A stretch of 58,108 nt of DNA, taken from positions 1 to 58,108 of the forward strand of contig JAIKWH010000016.1 of assembly GCA_024684955.1 (NCBI GenBank). Reading direction: 5' to 3'. Each line of letters starts with the position of its first letter. Positions within the stretch are counted from its first letter, which is position 1. The notes beneath the pieces are model-generated. The model searched no databases. It saw only the letters and a list, made by a program, of their open reading frames with translations, and was not told where the DNA came from. This document shows, piece after piece, positions 52,031 through 58,108 of this stretch. Both the position numbers and the translations under genes were made by a program. This stretch comes from Pseudobutyrivibrio sp. GTDB lineage: Bacteria > Bacillota > Clostridia > Lachnospirales > Lachnospiraceae.

Positions 52031-52375
52031 ACTAAAATACATAAAAAGGCCGGAGTTCTACGCAGTTGGATGATTTTCATATACACTCTATCAAGGGGTG
52101 GAATTCACTAACTCTTACAAAGACCACGTGAACTCGACTTCTCATTTTCGTGCGCATTTTTCCGGCTTTTGTAATAATTATAAGATGTTTTTACTAAAAA
52201 TCCAGTGATTTTCGATTAAAACAAATGATTTTTAGTACAAAAATATTCCACCCCGTAGATTTTACTCATACAAGGTGGAATTTAATCCTACAAAGTGGAA
52301 TTAACTTTTACAAGTGACCTAATTTTATATATTTTTTCACATATATAATTAAACATTTTGCGACTCAATAAAATA
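52031..52375. other. Non-coding stretch at the right end of the IS and before the symporter terminator
   Basis: No gene was found. The stretch holds a long-range inverted repeat (AAAAGGCCGG at about 52044-52053 with TCCGGCTTTT at about 52161-52170), GTGGAATT-type units at about 52099, 52274 and 52296, and the proposed right inverted repeat ending at 52313. The remainder is AT-rich. Confidence 0.5.
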
Positions 52376-52411
52376 AAAAGAACAGGCGAGTTTCCTCACC
52401 TGTTCTTAATA
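52376..52411 (-). terminator. Rho-independent terminator after the GPH symporter gene
   Basis: On the minus strand AAGAACAGGTGAGG and CTCGCCTGTTCTT form a stem of about 12 bp with an AAA loop and one mismatch or wobble, followed by TTTTA. It lies about 27 bases after the symporter stop. Confidence 0.85.
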
Positions 52412-52437
52412 ATTCATAATACTAATATCTAATCAGA

Positions 52438-53943
52438 TTAAGCCTGCTCTACTGGCTGATCTGCAGCAATAGCCTCTCTCTTCTTCTTATTAGCTTCCTG
52501 AACAATTTCCATCTGCTCCTTATCCAATGTGTAATTCTTCATTGCAAGTAAGTTACATACAAATCCGATAATTGGAAGACCAAATGATAATACAACTGTC
52601 AAAACAAATATTGGTGTAGTAATTTTATCGCCCATCTGTGGAACTGTATTTACATAACCAACAAGTGATATTGCAACCGTTGCTACTGTAGCACAGATTG
52701 ATGACATACCCTTATCAAAGAGTGAGTAAACACCAGCGATAACTGATGGAAGGAAGTTTCCTGAACGATATTCCTCACCGTCAGTAACATCTCCTCTCAT
52801 AGTACCAGCTGCTACTGAAAGTAACATTCTTCCAGCTGTCATACCAACTGTACATACTACCCAAAGCATAAATACTACAGATCCTGTATCACCAATCTTC
52901 TCCATTCCTGTAGGTCCAAGAATTACACATACAGCAATCTGGATGGCTGAAATAATAATTGAGAACCATGAGAACCAAACCGTTCCCTTCTTAGCACCAA
53001 TTTTACCAATAATTACACCACCGACAAAGGCGAAAATCAAACCTACAGCAGAAGCATAGTTGTTAGCCACCTGTGTAGCAGCATAACTCTTGATCAATAC
53101 ACCACCTAAAAGTGTTAAGATAACTGACTGAGTAGCTGTTGTCTGTGCAAACTTATCTGATGCACATGTAACGATGTATCTCTGTACATCCTTGTTCTTT
53201 GAAAGAACTTCCCACATTTCTTTAAGACCAACTTTTTGATTCTTTTGGCTTACAGTAACAGAAGCTTCTTTCCAAACTTCCTCTGTATCATGTCGCCAGA
53301 TACCAACAAGTGATACCAAAGCACAAACCAAAGAAATTCCAATATAAAGTGTTGTCATCTCTTTTAACATTGGCATATTATACTGGTTATCATATTTTGG
53401 CAAAATATTGAATGTTACAATATTGTTCATGATAATTGGCAAACCATAGTTGTAAATTGTAGAAATAAATCCTAACATTGGTCGCTGCTTTGGATCGTTT
53501 GTCAAAACCGCATACTGTACATATCCAGCCATATTATTAACTGTATAACCGATAATATATACAACATAGATTGCAACGAAAATCACCAAACCTGCAACAC
53601 CCTTAAAGTGTCCTGCTGCTGCTGAATACATCATATAAACTGCTGCTGCTTCAATAAGCCATCCAATAAGTGTAAATGGACGACATTTTCCAAACTTTGC
53701 TGGAAACTTTTCAAAAATATATGCAATTGCTGTATCTGTTACCGCATCTAAGACACGAGTGAATGTAATAATTACACCAACTAAAGCTGTTGCAATACCA
53801 TATCCTTCACTACCGATATAACTTGCATAAACCATACACATGTACATACATATGTTGTTACCATTGATGGCTGGGGCTGTGATCATCTCCAACCATGTCG
53901 CTTTACGCGAACTTTCTGTCTTTACTGTTACGTTGTTACCCAT
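52438..53943 (-). CDS. GPH-family (glycoside-pentoside-hexuronide) cation symporter
   Basis: 501 residues with about twelve membrane helices. The N-terminal GVIITFTRVLDAVTDTAIAYI segment and the following KFGKCRPFTLIGWL loop are the GPH/MelB signature (D-x-x-x-D cation-binding region and RPF after helix 2). Near residue 380 GMTAGRMLLSVAAGTMRGDVTDGEEYRSG carries the second family motif. The substrate, probably a sugar or glycoside, cannot be read; no glycosidase gene adjoins it. AGGAGG precedes the ATG. The gene is monocistronic with its own terminator, next to the IS. Confidence 0.85.
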   Translation of the reverse strand: MGNNVTVKTESSRKATWLEMITAPAINGNNICMYMCMVYASYIGSEGYGIATALVGVIITFTRVLDAVTDTAIAYIFEKFPAKFGKCRPFTLIGWLIEAAAVYMMYSAAAGHFKGVAGLVIFVAIYVVYIIGYTVNNMAGYVQYAVLTNDPKQRPMLGFISTIYNYGLPIIMNNIVTFNILPKYDNQYNMPMLKEMTTLYIGISLVCALVSLVGIWRHDTEEVWKEASVTVSQKNQKVGLKEMWEVLSKNKDVQRYIVTCASDKFAQTTATQSVILTLLGGVLIKSYAATQVANNYASAVGLIFAFVGGVIIGKIGAKKGTVWFSWFSIIISAIQIAVCVILGPTGMEKIGDTGSVVFMLWVVCTVGMTAGRMLLSVAAGTMRGDVTDGEEYRSGNFLPSVIAGVYSLFDKGMSSICATVATVAISLVGYVNTVPQMGDKITTPIFVLTVVLSFGLPIIGFVCNLLAMKNYTLDKEQMEIVQEANKKKREAIAADQPVEQA

Positions 53944-54125
53944 AGACCCTCCTTACATAACAACCGAGGTTTCTCCTCGACCTTGTTTATTTATACATAA
54001 ATAATACAAAATAGAAACAAAATAACCATTTCTCTTTTAGTCTATTTGTGTCCATTTTTGTTTTAGCTTAATAATCTTTACTATTTTCAGTATATAAAAA
54101 CCAAAAATCTGACACATTTCAAAAA

Positions 54126-55037
54126 CTAGACATAAATAGAGGTTAATATTCCTCTCATATCGTCATAAACCCCCGCTTTAAATTGCATTTTTTCACCTGT
54201 AATCGGATGATTAAATTCAAGTTCTCCTGCATGTAAAGCCTGCCTCTTCAGCCTGTTATCAGACGGATTGTACAAAAAATCTCCCAACAAAGGATGCCCT
54301 ATTGCAGTCATATGTACTCGTATCTGATGTGTTCGTCCCGTCTCTAAATGCAATTCAACAAAAGCCCAGCCACCCCCACGAGATAAGACTTTATAATGCG
54401 TCACAGCCCTTTGACCATTTTCCATATCAACACACCTAGTTATCGAAGAATCATTTTGCCTACCTATGGGCAAATCTATAACTCCTTCATCTTTTATAGC
54501 TTCGCCCTCTTTTTCTTCCACAATTGCATAATAGGTTCTTTTAATTACATCATCAATAACCTGCTGATGTAAAATAGATGCACTCACCATATGTTTTGCA
54601 ATAATAGTCAGTCCAGAAGTATCTCGATCTAATCTATTAATGCATCTAAAAACAAAATTATTTTCCGGATATTTCTTCTTATAATAATACGCCAAAGCAT
54701 TGGCCAATGTATTTTCATAATTATTTAGCGATGGATGAATCGGCATAAAAGGCGGCTTATTAACAACAATAATATCTTCATCTTCATATACTATGTCTAT
54801 AGGAAGATTTACTGGCACAATTTTTTCTGATTTTTTCTCTTCAGGAATCGAAATCCTAAGATCATCCCCGTCTTGCAACAACCGATTCATATATACCTTG
54901 CAACCATTTAACACAATTGCGCCTTCCGTCCTTCTCATAACCGTCAGATTCTTTGATGAATATCCCCTGTCTTTTAAAAACGTTGATATTTTTTCATTAT
55001 TATATTTTATAGGAATAATATATTTTATAATTCTCAT
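54126..55037 (-). CDS. RluA-family pseudouridine synthase
   Basis: 303 residues. An N-terminal S4-like region (STFLKDRGYSSKNLTVMRRT, about 15-60) precedes the RluA catalytic domain. The conserved motif is CINRLDRDTSGLTIIAKH near residue 130, with the catalytic aspartate in RLDRDTSG. HLETGRTHQIRVHMTAIGHP near 230 is the second family motif. It isomerises uridine in rRNA or tRNA. Which of RluC/RluD-type targets it has is not clear. It stands alone, with noncoding DNA on both sides. Confidence 0.9.
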   Translation of the reverse strand: MRIIKYIIPIKYNNEKISTFLKDRGYSSKNLTVMRRTEGAIVLNGCKVYMNRLLQDGDDLRISIPEEKKSEKIVPVNLPIDIVYEDEDIIVVNKPPFMPIHPSLNNYENTLANALAYYYKKKYPENNFVFRCINRLDRDTSGLTIIAKHMVSASILHQQVIDDVIKRTYYAIVEEKEGEAIKDEGVIDLPIGRQNDSSITRCVDMENGQRAVTHYKVLSRGGGWAFVELHLETGRTHQIRVHMTAIGHPLLGDFLYNPSDNRLKRQALHAGELEFNHPITGEKMQFKAGVYDDMRGILTSIYV

Positions 55038-55068
55038 TTATCACTGGCTCCGTTTTTTTCTACAAAGT

Positions 55069-55097
55069 ATAACAGGACCCGCCTGACGACGAGTCCT
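55069..55097. other. Perfect 8-bp inverted repeat upstream of the pseudouridine synthase
   Basis: AACAGGAC and GTCCTGTT flank a 13-14-base centre. It lies 32 bases before the RluA-family start codon and has no adjoining long T-run, so it could be an operator or weak terminator of the upstream receiver gene. The remaining 55100-55279 gap holds AT-rich DNA with a tandem AGTAGGACAAA pair near 55228-55251 and no gene. Confidence 0.4.
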
Positions 55098-55279
55098 GTT
55101 AAGGAGAATTTGGAAGTTAACTATAAAAAGTTTTTACTAATATACTATTTTGTTAACTTGCGAATCGTTCATAGAAAATTTGCTTTTCCTATCCGGTTCT
55201 CATAAGTTGATTATATCTTACAACACCAAGTAGGACAAAAGTAGGACAAATATTTAAAAATATAAATTTTTTATAAAAA

Positions 55280-56155
55280 TTATTTTAAATATTCCATAAC
55301 ACGCTTTACATCAAGTGGTTTGGCCACATGTCCATTCATTCCGCTCTCAAAAGCTTGTTGTCTATCAATATCCATGGCATTAGATGATAATGCAACAATT
55401 GTAAGTTTTGGTATATCAGGTCGATCTATCGCTCTTATAAGTGTAGTTGTAATATAACCATCCATAACAGGCATAACTATATCCATTAAAACCAGATCAT
55501 AATAACCTTCAGGTTTTTCCTTTATAATATCAATTGCATCAGAACCTGAATTGACCGCCTCAACATTAAATCCAACCTCTGTCAAAACTTCTCGCGCAAG
55601 TTCTTCATTTATCTGATTATCTTCCACCACAAGGATTCTCTTACCCTGTGCCTTCTCTTTTATCTTCTGATGAATCTGCTTCTCCAAGCTAGACATATTA
55701 GTCTCGCTTACATCTTCACGCTTACAAGCAAAATTGACAATTAGTACAATTCCCTTTATATCAACTTCGCCTCTCATAGATCCGCCCATGGTATTCAATT
55801 CACTTTTAGCTGCAGAGAGCTTATCATCAAAGGACAAATCCTGCTTAAATTTCTCATCATCCACGTTAATATCTTTGCTTCGTAAAGAGAATTCATATGA
55901 TGCAAAATCAGCATTGGTTGATGCCGCCTGGTTAAGTGTCAATATAACATTCGACTCTGGTTTAGTTATATTGTATATATAATCAATAACGTATCCCAAC
56001 ATCTTACTTGGATTTTCACCATCAGAGTAAATCATATTATTGAGCATAAATACATTACTTACAAGATTTATATTCTTGCTAGCATACTCTGTGCCTTTGT
56101 CATCAATCAATTGTTCAACTAAATACTTTAAGTTCACTATTTTTTGTTCTCTCAT
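55280..56155 (-). CDS. Receiver-domain protein with degenerate histidine-kinase ATPase domain
   Basis: 291 residues. Residues about 1-155 align in order with a HATPase_c domain: YLVEQLIDD, IYSDGENPSKMLGYVIDYIYN (where an N-box would be), then SAAKSELNTMGGSM. The ATP-lid glycine motifs (DxGxG, GTGLGL) and the N-box asparagines are lost, and there is no phosphoacceptor H-box, so kinase activity is not expected. Residues about 172-291 are an intact receiver: VVEDNQINEELA, LMDIVMPVMDG (phospho-Asp), VALSSNA and HVAKPLD. It resembles the tail of a hybrid kinase. It lies between alr and the pseudouridine synthase gene. Confidence 0.75.
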   Translation of the reverse strand: MREQKIVNLKYLVEQLIDDKGTEYASKNINLVSNVFMLNNMIYSDGENPSKMLGYVIDYIYNITKPESNVILTLNQAASTNADFASYEFSLRSKDINVDDEKFKQDLSFDDKLSAAKSELNTMGGSMRGEVDIKGIVLIVNFACKREDVSETNMSSLEKQIHQKIKEKAQGKRILVVEDNQINEELAREVLTEVGFNVEAVNSGSDAIDIIKEKPEGYYDLVLMDIVMPVMDGYITTTLIRAIDRPDIPKLTIVALSSNAMDIDRQQAFESGMNGHVAKPLDVKRVMEYLK

Positions 56156-56226
56156 AAGATTTTCCCCTCTAAATCAGTCTCATAGTTACTTTTATAATAT
56201 CACAATAATAAAAAACAAAAAAGATT

Positions 56227-57396
56227 TTATGCACGAAGCATTAATTCTTTTTCTATTATCTCCCCATCTCTTTCGTACAGACGTGGCACTCTCTTACTTA
56301 CTGCACATGTCAGTTCATAAGGAATAGTCTCTGCAATCGCCGCCATTTCCTCAATTGGATTTTTCGGTCCAAACACTTCGATTTCAGAGCCTACATCAAC
56401 TTTGTATTTATCAGTCAAATCCACCATGCACATATCCATGCAAATCTTACCTCGAAGTTCAACAGGTCCTTCTGCCGACATGAGTTTATACTTATTAGAT
56501 AAGCTTCTAAAAAAACCATCTGCGTAACCATATGGCAACACACCCATTCTTGTCCTTTTATCAGTCACATATATACCTCCATAACTGATTTTTGTTCCTG
56601 CTTCATAAGTCTTAATAGTGCTGACAGTAGTTTTCAATGCCATCACAGGCTTTAAACCCATCTTATTTGCAAACTCACCATAGCCATATAACAAGAGTCC
56701 TGGTCTAACCATATCTAAATATGTATCAGGAAATCTTGCTACAGCTCCTGTATTGGCACAGTGTCGTATTTTAAATTTAATATTTCCTTGCTTTTCTACT
56801 TCATTAATTATATCGGTAAACAATTTAAATTGATTCATAGTATAATCATCATTTTCTTCACCAAACTCATCCGATACAGCAAAATGGGTAAATATTCCTT
56901 CTGCATCCAACCCCGGCAAGCTGCAAGCATGGCATATACCGTCCACTCCTGTTGTAAAATGATCTCCGTCGCATAGATACCCTAAACGACTCATACCAGT
57001 GTCAACCTTGATATGTACCTTTAACACTTTTCCAATATCTTGCGCTTCCTTAGAATACTCCAATGCTTTTGCTTCGCATGTTACCGCCTGAGTAATATTA
57101 TAATCTATCAAATTTTTCACCTGTTCTTTTGGTGTATGACCCAAAATCAAAACAGGCATTGTAATGTCATTTTCGCGAAGTTCTATGGCCTCATCTATAC
57201 TACTAACCGCAAGATAATCCGCCCCAGACTCTTGTAGAAGTTTGCTCACCTGAATCGCTCCATGTCCATAAGCATCAGCTTTTACAACCCCCAAAAACTT
57301 TACATCTTTTCCAATCTTTTCTCTTATTGTTTTGTAATTATATTCTAGAGCATCCAAGTCAATTTCTGCCCAAGTTCTACGTAATGTAGATTGCAT
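56227..57396 (-). CDS. alr: Alanine racemase
   Basis: 389 residues. The PLP lysine lies in VVKADAYGHGA near residue 38; the substrate-site arginine is in DTGMSRLGYL near 133; the second catalytic tyrosine is in GTKISYGGIY near 270, and ICMDMCMVDLT near 318 is conserved. It makes D-alanine for peptidoglycan. GGAGG precedes the ATG. It ends 71 bases before the start of the receiver gene, with no terminator hairpin visible between them. Confidence 0.96.
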   Translation of the reverse strand: MQSTLRRTWAEIDLDALEYNYKTIREKIGKDVKFLGVVKADAYGHGAIQVSKLLQESGADYLAVSSIDEAIELRENDITMPVLILGHTPKEQVKNLIDYNITQAVTCEAKALEYSKEAQDIGKVLKVHIKVDTGMSRLGYLCDGDHFTTGVDGICHACSLPGLDAEGIFTHFAVSDEFGEENDDYTMNQFKLFTDIINEVEKQGNIKFKIRHCANTGAVARFPDTYLDMVRPGLLLYGYGEFANKMGLKPVMALKTTVSTIKTYEAGTKISYGGIYVTDKRTRMGVLPYGYADGFFRSLSNKYKLMSAEGPVELRGKICMDMCMVDLTDKYKVDVGSEIEVFGPKNPIEEMAAIAETIPYELTCAVSKRVPRLYERDGEIIEKELMLRA

Positions 57397-57540
57397 TATG
57401 CGCCTCCATATATCAAATATGTAATTTTTTCTTCTATTATATACCTATTATAATTCTATTTCTATCACACGATTATAAATATGTATATAAATCAACATTC
57501 ATATCTATATTCTTTCTTTGCTCATATAAATTTATACAAT

Positions 57541-57575
57541 AAAAAAACTTGAAATCAACTCTTTGTGATCTCAAG
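57541..57575 (-). terminator. Rho-independent terminator after the tRNA cluster
   Basis: On the minus strand CTTGAGATCA and TGATTTCAAG form a 10-bp stem (one G-U pair) around CAAAGAGT and are followed by seven T. It lies 19 bases past tRNA-Leu, the last tRNA in transcription order. Confidence 0.88.
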
Positions 57576-57593
57576 CTTAAAATCTCTAATTAG

Positions 57594-57673
57594 TACGGGC
57601 GGAGGGACTTGAACCCTCACGGTCTCCCACTAGAACCTAAATCTAGCGCGTCTGCCAATTCCGCCACGCCCGC
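57594..57673 (-). tRNA. tRNA-Leu (anticodon UAG)
   Basis: The minus strand folds as a class II tRNA: acceptor GCGGGCG with CGCCCGT, D-arm with GGCAGACGC, anticodon stem CTAGA/TCTAG around TTTAGGT (anticodon TAG), a variable arm and the T-arm GAGGG-TTCAAGT-CCCTC. CCA is not encoded. Confidence 0.95.
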
Positions 57674-57711
57674 GTAAGGTTTTGTTAATAGACAACCTAA
57701 TCTCATGTGAA

Positions 57712-57784
57712 TGAGACACGGGGGATTTGAACCCCCGACAACCTGATTAAAAGTCAGGTGCTCTACCAACTGAGTTAGTATCCC
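57712..57784 (-). tRNA. tRNA-Lys (anticodon UUU)
   Basis: The minus strand gives acceptor GGGATAC with GTGTCTC, D-arm CTCAGTTGGTAGAG, anticodon stem CTGA/TCAG around CTTTTAA (anticodon TTT) and T-arm CGGGG-TTCAAAT-CCCCG. CCA is not encoded. Confidence 0.95.
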
Positions 57785-57796
57785 ATTTGCATATTT

Positions 57797-57830
57797 GCGG
57801 CGCTCCGCCTGTCGCGATTTCATCGCGACA
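57797..57830. repeat. Pair of short perfect hairpins between tRNA-Lys and tRNA-Gln
   Basis: GCGG-CGCT-CCGC (57797-57808) is followed at once by TGTCGCGAT-TTC-ATCGCGACA (57810-57830), a 9-bp perfect stem with a 3-base loop. No T-run follows on either side. They resemble in style the tip hairpins of the module in the IS tail, and may be RNA-processing signals or small mobile palindromes. Confidence 0.6.
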
Positions 57831-57832
57831 AA

Positions 57833-57906
57833 TCACGGCTAGCTGGATTTGAACCAGCGAATGCAGGAATCAAAATCCTGTGCCTTACCGCTTGGCAATA
57901 GCCGTA
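57833..57906 (-). tRNA. tRNA-Gln (anticodon UUG)
   Basis: The minus strand gives acceptor TACGGCT with AGCCGTG (first pair wobble), D-arm TGCCAAGCGGTAAGGCA, anticodon stem CAGGA/TCCTG around TTTTGAT (anticodon TTG) and T-arm GCTGG-TTCAAAT-CCAGC. CCA is not encoded. It is the first of the three tRNAs in transcription order. Confidence 0.94.
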
Positions 57907-57990
57907 TTCTATTATCCTTATGAATAACGTCCATATTTGCCTCATACAGGCTTTATTTGGGTTTAGACGATATCGGCATAGCCTAGACCT

Positions 57991-58107
57991 CTATAAATCG
58001 TAATTTGGGCGAAATACGAAGTTTCTTTTCTCGAATACTTTAAAACAAGTGTCAAGGATCTCATCGAAATATGTCATATCCGCCTCATCGATGTTATATT
58101 TGGCGAC
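57991..58107 (-). CDS. C-terminal fragment of an unidentified protein, cut by the window edge
   Basis: The minus strand is open from the window edge to a TAG at 57991-57993, giving 38 residues including MTYFDEILDTCFKVFEKRN and ending FRPNYDL. No motif is recognised. The shifted frame also stays open for about 34 codons (ending YRGLGYADIV), so the reading frame is not certain. The 84 bases between this stop and tRNA-Gln carry nothing I can name. Confidence 0.35.
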   Translation of the reverse strand, partial: VAKYNIDEADMTYFDEILDTCFKVFEKRNFVFRPNYDL

Positions 58108-58108
58108 A

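Larger units (their letters stand above)
50363..52313 (+). mobile_element. IS30-family insertion sequence with long non-coding tail
   Basis: The element contains one transposase gene. Imperfect terminal inverted repeats are proposed: TTGTAAAGTTAACTTCAAC at 50363 on the left, and TTGTAAAAGTTAATTCCAC reading inward from 52313 on the right, about 17 of 19 matches allowing one gap. Direct GTGGAATT-like units recur near both ends (about 50398-50450, 52096-52110, 52273-52304) and may bind transposase. I could not identify a target-site duplication, so the boundaries are approximate. The element lies about 40 bases upstream of the pckA -35 box and 125 bases beyond the symporter stop. Its 3' non-coding part of about 510 bases is unusually long for IS30. 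Confidence 0.6.

Noticed and set aside
50340-52330. Target-site duplication flanking the IS
   Set aside because: The bases outside the two proposed inverted repeats do not match over any convincing length.
57617-57823. Open frame of 68 codons on the minus strand
   Set aside because: It runs across tRNA-Lys and tRNA-Leu; the tRNA folds explain the sequence.

Overview
The window reads as chromosome of an anaerobic Gram-positive bacterium of the class Clostridia, most likely family Lachnospiraceae. This is inferred from the protein families (oxygen-independent Cbi-type corrin pathway, Lgt and several lipoboxes, a SpoVD/FtsI-type class B PBP in the dcw cluster, a TetM-like protein fused to a YacP/NYN domain), from strong AGGAGG-type ribosome-binding sites with several TTG starts, and from AT-rich intergenic DNA. 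No species name can be supported. Almost every gene is on the minus strand. The plus-strand exceptions are a membrane zinc metallopeptidase, an exonuclease III gene and an IS30-family transposase.

Layout. 1-4.6 kb: a polar amino-acid ABC transporter whose binding protein and permease are one polypeptide, then a membrane diguanylate cyclase overlapping an sce7726-type gene. 5.4-26 kb: a large anaerobic cobalamin locus. Read from a cobalamin riboswitch and terminator at 25.70-25.96 kb it runs cbiK (as a lipoprotein), btuF-btuC-btuD, cbiP, cbiC; after a plus-strand xthA it continues cbiD, cbiF, cbiGH, cbiJET, cbiA, cobT, cobU, cobS, a short cobU-like gene, a cobC-like phosphatase, cbiB and cobD. 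Together these convert early cobalt-corrin intermediates to cobyric acid, attach the aminopropanol arm and build the nucleotide loop, and import corrinoids. cbiL, the uroporphyrinogen methyltransferase and a cobalamin adenosyltransferase are not in the window.

26-34 kb: a ribosome-protection-type GTPase fused to a Rae1/YacP-like NYN nuclease domain, an RsmF-type rRNA methyltransferase, argS, a metallophosphoesterase lipoprotein and ftsZ. 34-41.3 kb: a reduced dcw cluster (mraZ-rsmH-ftsL-PBP-mraY-ftsW-ftsQ, then ftsZ) with a promoter and four MraZ-box-like repeats ahead of mraZ. 41.5-50.2 kb: lgt, a PilZ protein, pheT, pheS, queA, a YihY/BrkB protein, a probable 6S RNA and pckA. 50.36-52.31 kb: an IS30-family element with an unusually long non-coding tail that holds a strongly folded palindromic module. 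52.4-57.4 kb: a GPH-type symporter, an RluA-family pseudouridine synthase, a receiver protein with a decayed kinase ATPase domain, and alr. The window ends with tRNA-Leu, tRNA-Lys and tRNA-Gln and the 3' end of an unidentified gene.

The most unusual items are the TetM-like/NYN fusion, the apparently circularly permuted binding domain in the amino-acid transporter, the exported cobaltochelatase sharing an accessory domain with the adjacent BtuF, and the structured tail of the insertion sequence. No CRISPR array, prophage or replication origin was seen.
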